A DNA stretch of 64,000 nt from Glycomyces amatae (GCF_020991375.1 NZ_JAJLQZ010000024.1:1-64000); one strand, 5' to 3'. Positions 25,834 through 35,300 are shown, numbered from the stretch's first letter. Numbers and translations are program-made. The notes: generated from the sequence alone by a model not told the origin.

Positions 25834-28155
25834 ATGCGCGGCCGCATCCTGAACCCGCCCGACCGGCCCTGGGCCGCGGTCGCCCTGCTCGCAGTGCTCG
25901 CCGCCCTCGGCGTCGCCAACTGGCGGATCGACGCCTCCTCGCCCGATCCCGCCCCGGCCGACGCCCCCGCCGCCGAGTTCAGCGCCGACCGCGCCTGGGC
26001 GACCGTCGAGGCCATGGCGGTCGAGCCGCACCCGATGGGCACGCCCGAGAAGGAGCGCGTCCGCGACCTGCTCGCCTCGGAGCTGGCCGCCCTCGGGTTC
26101 GACGTCGAGGTCCAGACCGACCTGGCCCGCGACGGCGGCGCGGACGGCCTGGCCCGCTTCGGGGTCGTGGAGAACATCGTCGCCACCCTCCCGGGCGCCG
26201 ACTCGACCGGCACGGTCCTGCTGACCTCGCACTACGACTCGGTCCCGTCCGGTCCCGGCGCCGCCGACGCCGCCTCCGGCGTCGCGGCGATCGTCGAGAC
26301 CGCCCGGGCCCTGAGCCTCGAAGGGCCGCACCGCAACGACCTCGTCGTGCTGCTCACCGACGGCGAGGAGATGGGCCTGTTCGGCGCCGAGGCCTACGCC
26401 CGGTCCCACCCCGCCTCCGAGGCGCCCACGGTCGTCTTCAACCTCGAGGCCCGCGGCGTCTCCGGGCCCTCGCTCATGTTCGAGACCTCGCGGGAGAACG
26501 CCGCGCTCATCGACGTGTTCGCCTCGGCCGCACCGCACCCGCACGGCGACTCGTCCGCGATCGAGGCGTACCGCCAGCTGCCCAACGACACCGACTTCAC
26601 CCGCTTCCACGAGGCCGGGTACATCGGCCTCAACAACGCCTTCATCGGCGGCGCCTCCTGGTACCACACCCCGCACGACGACACCGGCCACCTCGACCCG
26701 GCCAGCCTCCAGCACCACGGCGAGAACACCCTCGGCACCGCCCGCGAACTCGCCGGCATGGACCTGGCGTCGCTCGAGTCCGACCACGACCAGACCTTCT
26801 TCGGGTTCTTCGGCCTCCTCGTCCACTACGGCGAGGCCTGGAACCTGCCCGTGGCGCTCGTCGGCCTCGCCGCCGTCACCGCGGCCGCCGCCCTCGCCCG
26901 GGCCCGGCGCCTCCTCAGCCTCCCGCGCCTGGGGCTCGCGATCCTCGCCTTCCCCGCGCCCGTGGCGCTCGCCGGGGCCGCCGCGGTCGGCCTCTGGCCC
27001 TGGCTCCAGGCGATGCGCCCCGGCTACGCCGACACCGGCGGACTCCTGTTCGACCGCACCTGGTACTACCTGGCGCTCCTGGTCTTCGGCCTCGCACTGC
27101 TCACCGCCTGGTACGTGCTCGTGCGCCGCCGCCTCGGCCCGGCCGCCGCCGCGCTCGCCCCGCTCGCGTGGCTCGCCCTCCTCGCCGTCGCCACCGCCTT
27201 CGCGGTACCGGGCGTGTCGTTCGTGTTCGCCCTCCCCGCGCTCGCCGCGGCCGGACTCCTGGCCGCGATGCTGCTGGAACCGCGGTCGCGGCGGCCGCGC
27301 CTGCTCGGCTACGCGCTCTTCGCGATCGGGCTCGTCCCGGCGGCCGTCCAGCTGAGCTGGACGTCGAACCTCGTCGAGGCCTTCGGCATGGGGCTCGCGG
27401 CCGTCCCGGCGGTCCTCATCGTCCTCTTCGCCGCCCCCGCGCTGCCGGTCCTCCACCTGTGCCGCCGGCTCGACGGGCGCGCCGGGCGCCTCGTCCCGGC
27501 CGCCGCCGCGGTCACCGCGCTGGCCCTCGTGTTCACCGGGCTGGTGGCCGACCGCTTCGACGCCGAGCACCCGCGCCAGGCGTACCTGTCCTATGTGCTC
27601 GACGCCGACACCGGCCTGGCCGTCTGGGTGTCCCACGACCGCGACCGGTCGGACTGGACCGACGACTACGTCACCGAGGACGGCCTGGAGACGTCGAGCC
27701 TGCCGAGGGCCTACATCGAGTCCGCCCCGCCGGAGGCCGGCTACGGGGTGGCCGAGGCGGTCGACCTGGAGGCGCCCGGCGCCGTGTACACGTCCCGCTC
27801 GGCCGGTTCGGCGACCCTCCAGGTGTCCTCCCCGCGCGGCGCCGACACGATGTGGCTGGCCGTCTACGGCCTGCCCGAGCGCGCCGAGGTCCGGCTCGCC
27901 GACGGCACCGCCGCCGACCTCGCGATCGAGCCGCCCGCCGAGCCCGGCGACCCGAGCCGGGTCTGGTTCTACAACGTCCCCGACGAGGGCTTCACCCTCA
28001 CCCTGTACGGGCAGGCCCGCCTGTTCGACGTCACCGTGTTCGACCAGACCCACGGGCTCGAGGGCATCGGCTGGTACACCGAGCGCCCCGAGGGCCTCAT
28101 GCGGTCGAGCGACCGCCTGTCCGACACCGTGACCGTGGCGGCCGCGGCTACTTGA
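25834..28155 (+). CDS. M28 family membrane metallopeptidase
   Basis: This 773-aa protein has an N-terminal anchor (about 12-32), an extracytoplasmic M28 zinc aminopeptidase domain (45-310), then about eight membrane helices (340-570) and a C-terminal beta-rich domain. Zinc ligands and catalytic residues are visible: H133 in SHYDSVPSG, D145 in AADAASG, E178/E179 in DGEEMG, and His in YHTPHDD. The layout resembles ERMP1/Fxna-type M28 proteins. It probably trims peptides outside the membrane. It overlaps the convergent permease gene by eight bases. GAGGAC precedes the ATG. Confidence 0.82.
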   Translation: MRGRILNPPDRPWAAVALLAVLAALGVANWRIDASSPDPAPADAPAAEFSADRAWATVEAMAVEPHPMGTPEKERVRDLLASELAALGFDVEVQTDLARDGGADGLARFGVVENIVATLPGADSTGTVLLTSHYDSVPSGPGAADAASGVAAIVETARALSLEGPHRNDLVVLLTDGEEMGLFGAEAYARSHPASEAPTVVFNLEARGVSGPSLMFETSRENAALIDVFASAAPHPHGDSSAIEAYRQLPNDTDFTRFHEAGYIGLNNAFIGGASWYHTPHDDTGHLDPASLQHHGENTLGTARELAGMDLASLESDHDQTFFGFFGLLVHYGEAWNLPVALVGLAAVTAAAALARARRLLSLPRLGLAILAFPAPVALAGAAAVGLWPWLQAMRPGYADTGGLLFDRTWYYLALLVFGLALLTAWYVLVRRRLGPAAAALAPLAWLALLAVATAFAVPGVSFVFALPALAAAGLLAAMLLEPRSRRPRLLGYALFAIGLVPAAVQLSWTSNLVEAFGMGLAAVPAVLIVLFAAPALPVLHLCRRLDGRAGRLVPAAAAVTALALVFTGLVADRFDAEHPRQAYLSYVLDADTGLAVWVSHDRDRSDWTDDYVTEDGLETSSLPRAYIESAPPEAGYGVAEAVDLEAPGAVYTSRSAGSATLQVSSPRGADTMWLAVYGLPERAEVRLADGTAADLAIEPPAEPGDPSRVWFYNVPDEGFTLTLYGQARLFDVTVFDQTHGLEGIGWYTERPEGLMRSSDRLSDTVTVAAAAT

Positions 28156-29044
28156 TGCCCGTGGTCGCCATGCCCTTGATGAGGAAGCGCTGCCCGAACA
28201 CGAAGACGAGGAACATCGGCAGCAGCGAGACGACGCTCATGGCGAACATCGAGCCGTAGTCCGAACTGGACTGCGCGTCCAGGTACCCCTTGAGCGCCAC
28301 CGACACCGGCCACGACTCGGGGACCCGCAGGTACACCAGCGGCCCGAAGAAGTCGCTCCACGTCCAGATGAAGGTGAAGATCGCCGTCGTCGCCAGCGCG
28401 GGCGTGATGAGCGGCAGCGTGATCCGCGTGTAGGACAGGAAGTGCCCGGCGCCGTCGATGCGGGCGGCCTCGAACAGCTCCTTCGGCAGGCTCCGGATGA
28501 ACTGCACCATGAGGAACACGAAGAAGGCCTCGGTCGCCAGGAACTTCGGCACGATCAGGGGCAGGAACGAGTTGAGCCAGTTCAGCTCCTTGAAGATGAT
28601 GAACTGCGGCACCATGAGCACCTGGAACGGGAGCATGATCGAGCCGAGCATGACCGCGAACAGGAGGTTCCGCCCCCGGAACCGGAGCCGCGCGAAGGCG
28701 TACGCCGCGAGCGAGCAGCTCACCAGGTTCCCGACGATCGCGCCGAGCGCGATGACCGAGGAGTTGAACAGGAACACCCCGAACGGGTACTGGAGGTCGT
28801 TCCAGCCGTTGGCGTAGTTCTCGGCGGTCAGGTCCGTCGTGAAGATGCTCAGGTCGCGGAAGATGTCGGCGTTGGGCTTGAAGCTCGAGACGACCAGCCA
28901 CAGCAGCGGGTAGACCATGACCGCGCAGGCGGCGGCCAGGAGCGCGTGCTTGGCGATCGACCGCGTCCGCTGCCAGGCGGTTCGGGCGCGCCGCCGGGGC
29001 GGGCGCGCCGGGGAGCGCGGGAGGGCGGCCGTTTCAGTCGTCAT
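28148..29044 (-). CDS. Sugar ABC transporter permease (MalG type)
   Basis: The 298-aa permease has six membrane segments and the EAA loop EAARIDGAGHFLSYTRITLP. It starts at ATG 29044, overlapping the end of the upstream permease by 11 bases; the much longer frame upstream is a shadow. It pairs with the 29034-29975 product in an importer whose binding protein is encoded divergently. Confidence 0.9.
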   Translation of the reverse strand: MTTETAALPRSPARPPRRRARTAWQRTRSIAKHALLAAACAVMVYPLLWLVVSSFKPNADIFRDLSIFTTDLTAENYANGWNDLQYPFGVFLFNSSVIALGAIVGNLVSCSLAAYAFARLRFRGRNLLFAVMLGSIMLPFQVLMVPQFIIFKELNWLNSFLPLIVPKFLATEAFFVFLMVQFIRSLPKELFEAARIDGAGHFLSYTRITLPLITPALATTAIFTFIWTWSDFFGPLVYLRVPESWPVSVALKGYLDAQSSSDYGSMFAMSVVSLLPMFLVFVFGQRFLIKGMATTGIK

Positions 29045-29975
29045 AGAACACCCAGTACTTCGAGAGCCAGAAGTTGAACGCGGTGAAGGCGGCGACGACG
29101 AGCACGAGGAACCAGGCCATCGCCGAGGCGTAGCCCATGTCGAGCTCGGTGAACGCCTCCTTGTAGAGCAGGAGCGTGTAGAACATCGTCGCGTCGCCCG
29201 GCCCGCCGGTGCCGCCGGAGACGACGTACGCCTGCGTGAACGCCTGGAAGGCGAAGATGACCTGGAGGACGAGGTTGAAGAAGACGATGGGGGTGAGCAG
29301 CGGCAGGGTGATCTGGAGGAACCGCCTGGCGCGCCCGGCGCCGTCGATCGCGGCGGCCTCGTAGAACATCTCGGGGATCTGCCGCAGCCCGGCCAGGAAG
29401 ATGACCATGGGGGAGCCGAAGGTCCACACGTGCAGGACGACGAGCGTGCCGAGCGCGAAGTCGGGGTGGCCGATCCAGCCGGGCGCGTCGATCCCGAACC
29501 AGCCGAGGGCGCCGTTGACGAGGCCGTCCTTGCCGAAGACCTGGCGCCACAGGATCGCGATGGCGACCGATCCGCCGAGGAGGCTGGGCAGGTAGAACAC
29601 CGAGCGGTAGAACGGCAGGCCGCGCATCCCCTTGTCGAGGAGCAGCGCCAGGGCCAGGGCCAGCGCGAGCTGGAGCGGCACGCCCGCGAGCACGTAGACG
29701 ACGGTGACGCGGAAGGAGTTCCAGAACCGCTCGTCCTGGAACATCGCGGTGAAGTTCCCCAGGCCGGTCCACTCGGGAGGCTGGAGCAGGTTGTAGTCGG
29801 TGAACGAGAGGTAGAGCGAGGCGACCATGGGGCCCACGGTGAGGCCGAGGAGCCCGATGAGCCAGGGGAGGAGGAACAGGTACGCGGCCTTGTTGTCGGG
29901 GTACCGCTCCTTGGTGCGGGAGGCGCCCTCGCGGCGGCGCACGGCGAGTCGGCGCAGTTCGCCAAGGCTGCTCAT
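29034..29975 (-). CDS. Sugar ABC transporter permease (MalF type)
   Basis: The 313-aa permease has six membrane segments, starting near KAAYLFLLPWLIGLLG, and the EAA loop EAAAIDGAGRARRFLQITLP. GAAGGAGA precedes the ATG. It is the first gene of a two-permease operon, divergent from the binding protein. The 362-base gap between them holds LacI-type palindromes, so regulation by a sugar-responsive LacI protein encoded elsewhere is likely. Confidence 0.9.
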   Translation of the reverse strand: MSSLGELRRLAVRRREGASRTKERYPDNKAAYLFLLPWLIGLLGLTVGPMVASLYLSFTDYNLLQPPEWTGLGNFTAMFQDERFWNSFRVTVVYVLAGVPLQLALALALALLLDKGMRGLPFYRSVFYLPSLLGGSVAIAILWRQVFGKDGLVNGALGWFGIDAPGWIGHPDFALGTLVVLHVWTFGSPMVIFLAGLRQIPEMFYEAAAIDGAGRARRFLQITLPLLTPIVFFNLVLQVIFAFQAFTQAYVVSGGTGGPGDATMFYTLLLYKEAFTELDMGYASAMAWFLVLVVAAFTAFNFWLSKYWVFYDD

Positions 29976-30020
29976 GCAGTCTCCTTCGGGGAGCCGAACC
30001 GCCGTTGTCCGACCATAATG

Positions 30021-30034
30021 GAGTAAACGTTTTC
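30021..30034. promoter_or_regulatory. LacI-type operator candidate upstream of the permeases
   Basis: AGTAAACGTTTTCT is a near-palindrome with a central CG, as in LacI/CcpA-family operators. It lies in the leader region of the minus-strand permease operon. Confidence 0.45.
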
Positions 30035-30141
30035 TGGATGGAATAGATTATGACGGTCGTCGATGTCTCCGTCAAGGAGCGAAGCCGACTTGTTCCCAGC
30101 TAGCGGCCGATGGGGGCGCTGACGTGTGGAAGTCTCGAAGG

Positions 30142-30152
30142 GAAACTGTTTC
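30142..30152. promoter_or_regulatory. Palindrome GAAACTGTTTC
   Basis: This is a perfect inverted repeat of GAAAC around one base, midway between the divergent transporter genes. It could be a second regulator site; no promoter box is tightly linked to it. Confidence 0.3.
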
Positions 30153-30187
30153 GTCGTCCACGGCGGACACATCGAGCAAGTGGAATA

Positions 30188-30233
30188 TTGACAACCCTCT
30201 CTGTGAGTGCTAATTTCCCGCGCAAGCGGTTGC
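30188..30233 (+). promoter_or_regulatory. Promoter and LacI-type operator of the binding-protein gene
   Basis: TTGACA (30188-30193), a 17-base spacer and TAATTT (30211-30216) form a near-consensus promoter. CGCAAGCGGTTGCA (30220-30233; reverse TGCAACCGCTTGCG) lies at the expected transcription start. The same operator core occurs before the pectate lyase gene. Confidence 0.7.
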
Positions 30234-30337
30234 AGTCCACGGCAGGCTCGACCGGACCACCACTCGGATGGCCCCTCGCCCGTCCGGATCAACGGCAACC
30301 CGGTGGTTCGCCACCACGACAACGAAATCGAGGCGCC

Positions 30338-31650
30338 ATGACGCGTACAGCACGCTCGCGCGCGGCCGTCGGATCCATCGCCGCGTCGGCGCTCCTCCTC
30401 TCCGGGTGCTTCGGCTCGGGCGACGGCGGAGCGGCGGGGGAGTACGACCCCGACGAGGAGATCGAGCTCGAGATCTCCTGGTGGGGCGATGACGACCGCG
30501 CCCGCCTCTTCGGCGAGGTCATCGACCGGTTCGAGGACGAGCACCCCAACATCACCATCGTCGAGACGCCCGTGGGCGCCCCCGACGACCTCTTCAACCG
30601 CCTCGCCACCGACTTCGCCGGCGGCGGCGACACCGCCCCGACGTCTTCGCGCTCGGCGGCGCCAAGCCCCAGGAGTACGGCGAACTCGGCGCCCTGCTCG
30701 ACCTCTCCACCGTGGAGGGCGAACTCGACGCCGCCGGCTACCCCGACTTCTCGCTCACCAGTGCCATCGTGGACGACACCCTCTACGGGCTGCCGACCGG
30801 CGGCAACGCCACCGCCGCGTTCGTCAACGCCGACGTCTTCGCCCAGGCCGGCGTCCCCCTCCCCGAGGAGGGCTGGACCTGGCCCGACCTCGTCGCCGCC
30901 GCCAACGAGATCGGCTCCGCCGGACTCGCCAACGCCGCCGGCGACCCGGTCTACGGCATCGACCTGCGCGTCCAGGACATCCTCGGCACCTACGCCGCCC
31001 AGGTCAGCGAGGTCGGCATGTACGACTGGGACGGGAGCCTCGGCGTCGACGCCGAGGACATCGCCGGGTGGTACGAGATCGAGGAGCGGCTCCTGGAGGG
31101 CGGCGGCCTCCCCGACCCGTCGATCGTCACCGCGAACTGGCAGCTCCCGCCCGACCAGCAGCCCTTCACCCTCGGGCAGGCCGCGGTCACCTTCGGCTAC
31201 ACCAACCTCATGACCGCCTACAGCGCCGCCGGGGACGTGCGGATGCTCCTGCCGCCGACCGACACCGACCTCTCGGGCGTCGCGCTCCTGCCCTCCGCGT
31301 ACTGGTCGGTCAACGCCGCCAGCCCGCACCCGCAGGCCGCGGCCATGCTGGTCGACTGGTTCCTGCACGAACCCGCCGCCGCGGAGCTCATCCTCGACAC
31401 CCGCGGCGTCCCGTTCAACCCCGACACCCTCGAGGTCGTCTCGCCGCACCTGGAAGGACCGGCGCTGACCGCCGCCGACTACGTGGGGCGGATCTTCGAC
31501 GAAGGCGTCGTGGCCCCGCCGCAGCCCGCCGGCGGCTCGATCATGAACGAGCTGTCGCAGCGCATGGAGACCGAGGTCCTCTTCGGACGACTCTCCCCCG
31601 GAGAGGCCGCCGAGCAGTGGGCCGAGGAGCTCGGCGCCGCGCTCGAGTGA
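30338..31650 (+). pseudogene. Sugar ABC substrate-binding lipoprotein, frameshifted
   Basis: The first frame starts at ATG 30338 with lipobox ALLLSGC and runs through ISWWGDDDRARLFGEV. It loses homology after GGGDTA, and the correct protein resumes in another frame as PDVFALGGAKPQEYGELG and continues to 31650. One missing C in the CCCC run at 30636-30639 explains the shift. Restored, it would be a family 1 solute-binding protein of about 437 aa. Either the gene is recently inactivated or the base is a sequencing or assembly error; the intact sequence on both sides favours a very recent or artefactual change. It belongs with the divergent permeases. Confidence 0.8.
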
Positions 31651-31714
31651 CCCGGGCCCGCGCGGACCGCGGCCGCTCGTCCGGGTCCGCCGCGGCGATC
31701 CCGGTGAACGGCCC

Positions 31715-31749
31715 GCGCGGCCGAGGCGGACCGTCCGCCTCGGCCGCGC
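31715..31749 (+). terminator. Terminator between binding protein and glycosidase
   Basis: A perfect 16-bp inverted repeat (31715-31730 and 31734-31749) encloses a 3-base loop, 64 bases after the binding-protein stop. It may attenuate transcription before the glycosidase gene. Confidence 0.65.
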
Positions 31750-31843
31750 CGGAGGCCGCCGCCGCTCGGCGGCGGACCCTCCTGACCGCGGACGGCACCG
31801 CCCCCGGCGGCGCCGCCGAAGGACGACCCTGACGAGAGGCACC

Positions 31844-33493
31844 ATGACGACGCCGATCGACGCCGCCCTGCACCGCCTGCGCGACAACGACACCGTGCAC
31901 CGCGCCCGACTCGGGGGCGCGGCCCTCGGCACCGAACTGGAGGACCGGGGCCTCGGCTTCGCCGCCGTCGGCGGACCCCTCGAGGACCGCTGGCACCGGG
32001 CCCTGGCCCAGCTCGCGCAGTGCATCAGGCCGCTCGACGGCACCGTCCCGGTCCTCAACGAAGGCGGCGTCTACAAGGGCACGTGGATCGAGAGCACCGG
32101 CACGGTCAACGCCGAGGTCCTCGCCCGCTTCGCCCCCGGCACCGCCCGCGACACCCAGCTCCTGTTCGCCGAGCACCAGCGCGACGACGGCATGATCCCC
32201 TACAAGGTCACCGCCGCCGGCCCGGCCTTCAGCCAGATCCAGGTCGTCACCCCGCTCGCCCGCACCGTCTGGCACCACCACCGCCTCACCGGCGGCGACC
32301 CGGCCCTCCTCGAGCGCATGTACCGCGCGATGGCCCGCTACGACGACTGGCTCGCGCGCTACCGCGACACCCGCGGCACCGGCGCCGTCGAGGCGTTCTG
32401 CGCCTTCGACACCGGGCACGACCTCTCACCGCGGTTCTGGTTCGCGCCCGACCGCGCCTTCCGCGGCGACGCCCGGCACTGCGACCCGGACTCGCCGACG
32501 CTCCCGTACATCGCCCCCGACCTCACCGCCAACGTCGCCTGCCAGCGCGCCTACCTCGCCCGGATCGCCGAGGCCCTCGGCGAGGACCCGGACCCCTGGC
32601 GCCGCAAGGCGGCGGCCTCCACCGCGGCGCTCTACGAGCAGTGCTTCGACGAGGCCGACGGCACGTTCTACGACCGCGACCGGAGCGGCGCCCACGTGCG
32701 CGTCCAGTCGGACGTCCTGCTGCGGGTCCTCGCCTGCGAGGTCGGCGACGGGGCGCTCTTCGAGCGGGCCCTGCGCGCCCATCTCATGAACACCCGGAAG
32801 TTCCTGTCGCACTACGGGTTCACCTCGCTCGCCATGGACGACCCGCGGTTCGACGCCGACGCCTCCCGCAACTCCTGGGGCGGCCCGGTCAACCTCCTGT
32901 CGATGCTCCGCGCCCCGCAGGCGTTCGAGCACCACGGGCACGTCGCCGAACTGGCCGTGGCCTCCGCGCCCGCGCTGGCCGCGCTGGCGGTCGCCGACCG
33001 CTTCCCGCAGTGCCTCGACCCCTGGTCCGGCGCGCCCGGCTTCACCTCGGTGTACTCGCCGTCGATCCTGTGGTTCCTCGACGCCGTCGAGCGCGCCTGC
33101 GGCGTCCTGCCGCGCCCCGACGGGCGGGTCTGGTTCACGGGCCTGGCGCCGACGCGGCTCGACCACGGCGCGGCCGCCGAGGCCACCGCCTACGCGCGGC
33201 GCGTCGGCGGCGCGCGCTACGAGCTCGCGGCCGACGACGAGCGCGCCGAGGTCCACCGCGACGGCGCCCCCTGGCTCGCCTTCCCGCGCGGCTGGCGCGT
33301 CGAGACCGGCCCTGAAGGGACCGTCCGGGCCGTCGTCGGCATGAGCCCGTCCACGGTGTCCGGTGAACTGCGCGTGCGCGGCGAGGCGGAGCGGTTGTCG
33401 CTGGCCCCCAACGAGCGCGTCGAGTTCGACGACCGCGGCGCGGTCGCCCGGCGGTCCGCGGTGACGTTCGTGCCGCCCGGTTTCGGCCGCTGA
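31844..33493 (+). CDS. (alpha/alpha)6-barrel glycosidase, MGH1-like
   Basis: This 549-aa cytoplasmic protein has the helical-repeat layout of six-hairpin glycosidases related to mannosylglycerate hydrolase and GH63/GH37. Segments include GGVYKGTWIESTG, LFAEHQRDDGMIPYKV, SDVLLRVLACEVG and RNSWGGPVNLLSM (barrel about 40-430), followed by a beta-rich tail. The catalytic acids cannot be assigned with confidence. GAGAGG precedes the ATG. Its position after an ABC binding protein suggests that it cleaves the imported glycan. Exact substrate is unknown; the shared operator with the pectate lyase hints at a pectin-derived one. Confidence 0.7.
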   Translation: MTTPIDAALHRLRDNDTVHRARLGGAALGTELEDRGLGFAAVGGPLEDRWHRALAQLAQCIRPLDGTVPVLNEGGVYKGTWIESTGTVNAEVLARFAPGTARDTQLLFAEHQRDDGMIPYKVTAAGPAFSQIQVVTPLARTVWHHHRLTGGDPALLERMYRAMARYDDWLARYRDTRGTGAVEAFCAFDTGHDLSPRFWFAPDRAFRGDARHCDPDSPTLPYIAPDLTANVACQRAYLARIAEALGEDPDPWRRKAAASTAALYEQCFDEADGTFYDRDRSGAHVRVQSDVLLRVLACEVGDGALFERALRAHLMNTRKFLSHYGFTSLAMDDPRFDADASRNSWGGPVNLLSMLRAPQAFEHHGHVAELAVASAPALAALAVADRFPQCLDPWSGAPGFTSVYSPSILWFLDAVERACGVLPRPDGRVWFTGLAPTRLDHGAAAEATAYARRVGGARYELAADDERAEVHRDGAPWLAFPRGWRVETGPEGTVRAVVGMSPSTVSGELRVRGEAERLSLAPNERVEFDDRGAVARRSAVTFVPPGFGR

Positions 33494-33533
33494 CAGGCAC
33501 CGCTATCAGACCGAGACGAGCGGTGGCGGACTC

Positions 33534-34370
33534 CGGTGTGTCACCGAGGCCGGTCCGGTGCTCGGGTGAGGTTCGAGCAGTAGACGACGAGGTGGAATGC
33601 CGATCGGCATGCGTCGCCGGGGCCGGGCGGATTCTCGAGCGGTGTTCGAGCAGTCGGCGGCGACAAGGCGGCGGAGCGGGTTTGGGTGCATCGCCGAGGC
33701 CGGGCTGGTGCGCGGGTGGGGTTCGGGTGGCAGCGACGGCGTGGTGGAGGGATCGGTGGTGGCGGTGTTGCCGGGGCGGGGCTGGTGCTCGGGGGGCAGT
33801 CAATCGACGACGGTGCGGCGGAGTGGCTGGTGCTGCGTGCGCTGCTGAGGCCGGGCGGGTGTGTGGGTGGGGTTCGGGCGGGCGGCGACGGAGGCGTGGA
33901 GGCCGGGGCCGGGGTGGCCTGCCGGGGCCGGGTCGGCGCTCGGGTGAAGTTCGGGCGGCGGCGACGGTGTGGCGGAGGGGTCGGTCCTGCGGTGGTCGCC
34001 GGGGCCGGGGTGGTTCGTGTCCGGTGTTCGGGCGGGCGGCGACGGAGGCGTGGAGGCCGGGGCCGGGGTGGCCTGCCGGGGCCGGGTCGGCGCTCACGTG
34101 AAGTTCGGGCGGCGGCGACGGTGTGGCGGAGGGGTCGGTCCTGCGGTGGTCGCCGGGGCCGGGGCGGTGTGGGTCGCGCCGGGACCGGGCGACGGCGCTC
34201 CGGTGGTGGCGGGGCCGGTGGTTGCCGGTGCGGTGGCGGCTCGGCCGGTCCTCGCTGCGGCGGCGGGGTCGGTGAGCGCTGGTGCGGCGGGGCCGGTCGT
34301 CGCTGCGGGGTCGGTGGCTGCCGGGTTCGTCGCAGCGGCCTGTCGCCGGGCGGCCTTGCGCGCGGTGCGT
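33534..34370. repeat. Degenerate G-rich tandem repeats
   Basis: About nine loosely related units of 70-80 bases recur, each holding a block like GCCGGGGCCGGG then GGTTCGGGCGGCGGCGACGG. The last units form a higher-order copy: 33872-34010 and 34026-34164 (139 bases, offset 154) differ at only two positions. The plus strand is extremely G-rich with many GGG runs. Open frames on both strands are low-complexity Arg/Gly/Pro and look spurious, apart from the small minus-strand gene ending at 34094. It lies in a gene-poor stretch of about 1.8 kb (33494-35300). Confidence 0.75.
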
Positions 34371-34417
34371 GTCATGGCAGTGCTCGCGCAGGGCATCGTC
34401 GTGGTCGTGGTGGTCAT
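34094..34417 (-). CDS. Small Ala/Thr/Pro-rich protein of unknown function
   Basis: The 107-aa frame starts at ATG 34417 with the strongest Shine-Dalgarno in this stretch, AAGGAGGT (reverse of 34428-34435), ten bases upstream. The product begins MTTTTTTMPCAST, then a basic segment (TRTARKAARRQAAA, about residues 15-28), then Ala/Thr/Pro repeats (NPAATDPAATTGPAAPAL). Its C-terminus runs into the G-rich repeat, and the stop is created by one of the two bases that differ between repeat copies. The ribosome-binding site argues for translation; the composition argues for a disordered or very young protein. No family is recognised. Confidence 0.4.
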   Translation of the reverse strand: MTTTTTTMPCASTAMTRTARKAARRQAAATNPAATDPAATTGPAAPALTDPAAAARTGRAATAPATTGPATTGAPSPGPGATHTAPAPATTAGPTPPPHRRRRPNFT

Positions 34418-34419
34418 GG

Positions 34420-35285
34420 TGGGTTCACCTCCTTCCAAAGGCGTGGTCGCGGGCACGCGGTCGTGAGCGTGCTGCTCGGTGGCGTCGCTGAGCAGTGCTG
34501 TCTCGCAGCGGGGTCTCGCATCGCCGTCGAGTAGTCGCCGTAGCGGCCTGCCGGTCCTATCCGGCGTGCCGGATGTGGCTCGGTTCGTCCTGTCCTTTCT
34601 GTCGGTGGTGGTCGGGTGGGTGTGCTGGATACGCCTGGGGGTGTGTGCGGGACTCCGACTGTGCTGGCCGGCGGTACCTCCTCAAGGAGGCCGCGCTCCC
34701 GTCACATGCCCGTAGACCGCGGTGACGGTGGTACCAGCGCAGGACCGGAACGCGGGACAAGCAACCCCCGTCCTAGCTGCGAGGGCGGCCCCGACACCAG
34801 TGGGCGGTACGAGCGGCCAGAGGCTGTCGTAGTCTGCATTAAATGAACACATCTCGTTCGCTTGCACTGATTCCGTAACCCTGTACGTACCCCAATTCTC
34901 CTCCCATCGGCCTCCTGGCGGCAACACCCACACGGGTAGAGAACCCTCATGTTTCCACCGGACCCCCTGCCCCGCAACGACACCGACCACCAGATCCACA
35001 ATGGCGCTCCGCCCGCCCGGCCCACACCGGCCCCCGAGCCCGCCAACCGACCCCAGCCCCACACACCGCTTCGTCGCCGCCGCCCTGACCACCACCCCCG
35101 CACCACCGGCAACCCACCGACCCACCCCCGGCGCCACCCCACCCCTCCATCGCCGCCACCCTCAGCGCAAGCCCCGCCGCCCCGGCCCCGCACAACGGCA
35201 TCAGCCCCACTCACTTCGTCGTCGCTGCCGCTTTTTGCAGAGTTCGCCTCCCATCGACACTCCGAACCGGAACCGAGGACTCGCT
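34420..35285. other. Gene-poor interval with strand-composition switch
   Basis: No confident gene is seen here. From 34420 to 34820 the plus strand is still G-rich. A lower-GC island at about 34820-34930 contains TTGCAC...TACGTA promoter-like boxes. From 34980 to 35230 the plus strand becomes strongly C-rich (CCACC and CCCAC runs). A minus-strand frame at 34682-35137 contains some ordinary-looking peptide but has no start signal or recognised domain. Confidence 0.5.
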
Positions 35286-35300
35286 TAGTAGGCTCCATCG

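Noticed and set aside
33135-34097. 320-codon minus-strand frame across the G-rich repeats
   Set aside because: The product is Arg/Pro/His low-complexity, it lies partly opposite the MGH1-like gene, and it has no ribosome-binding site.
33534-34370. Possible CRISPR array
   Set aside because: The units are degenerate, G-rich and contiguous, without identical repeats separated by unique spacers, and no cas genes are present.
34740-34930. Possible tRNA or attachment site in the low-GC island
   Set aside because: No cloverleaf or conserved TTCGA/T-loop could be formed, and no flanking direct repeat was found.
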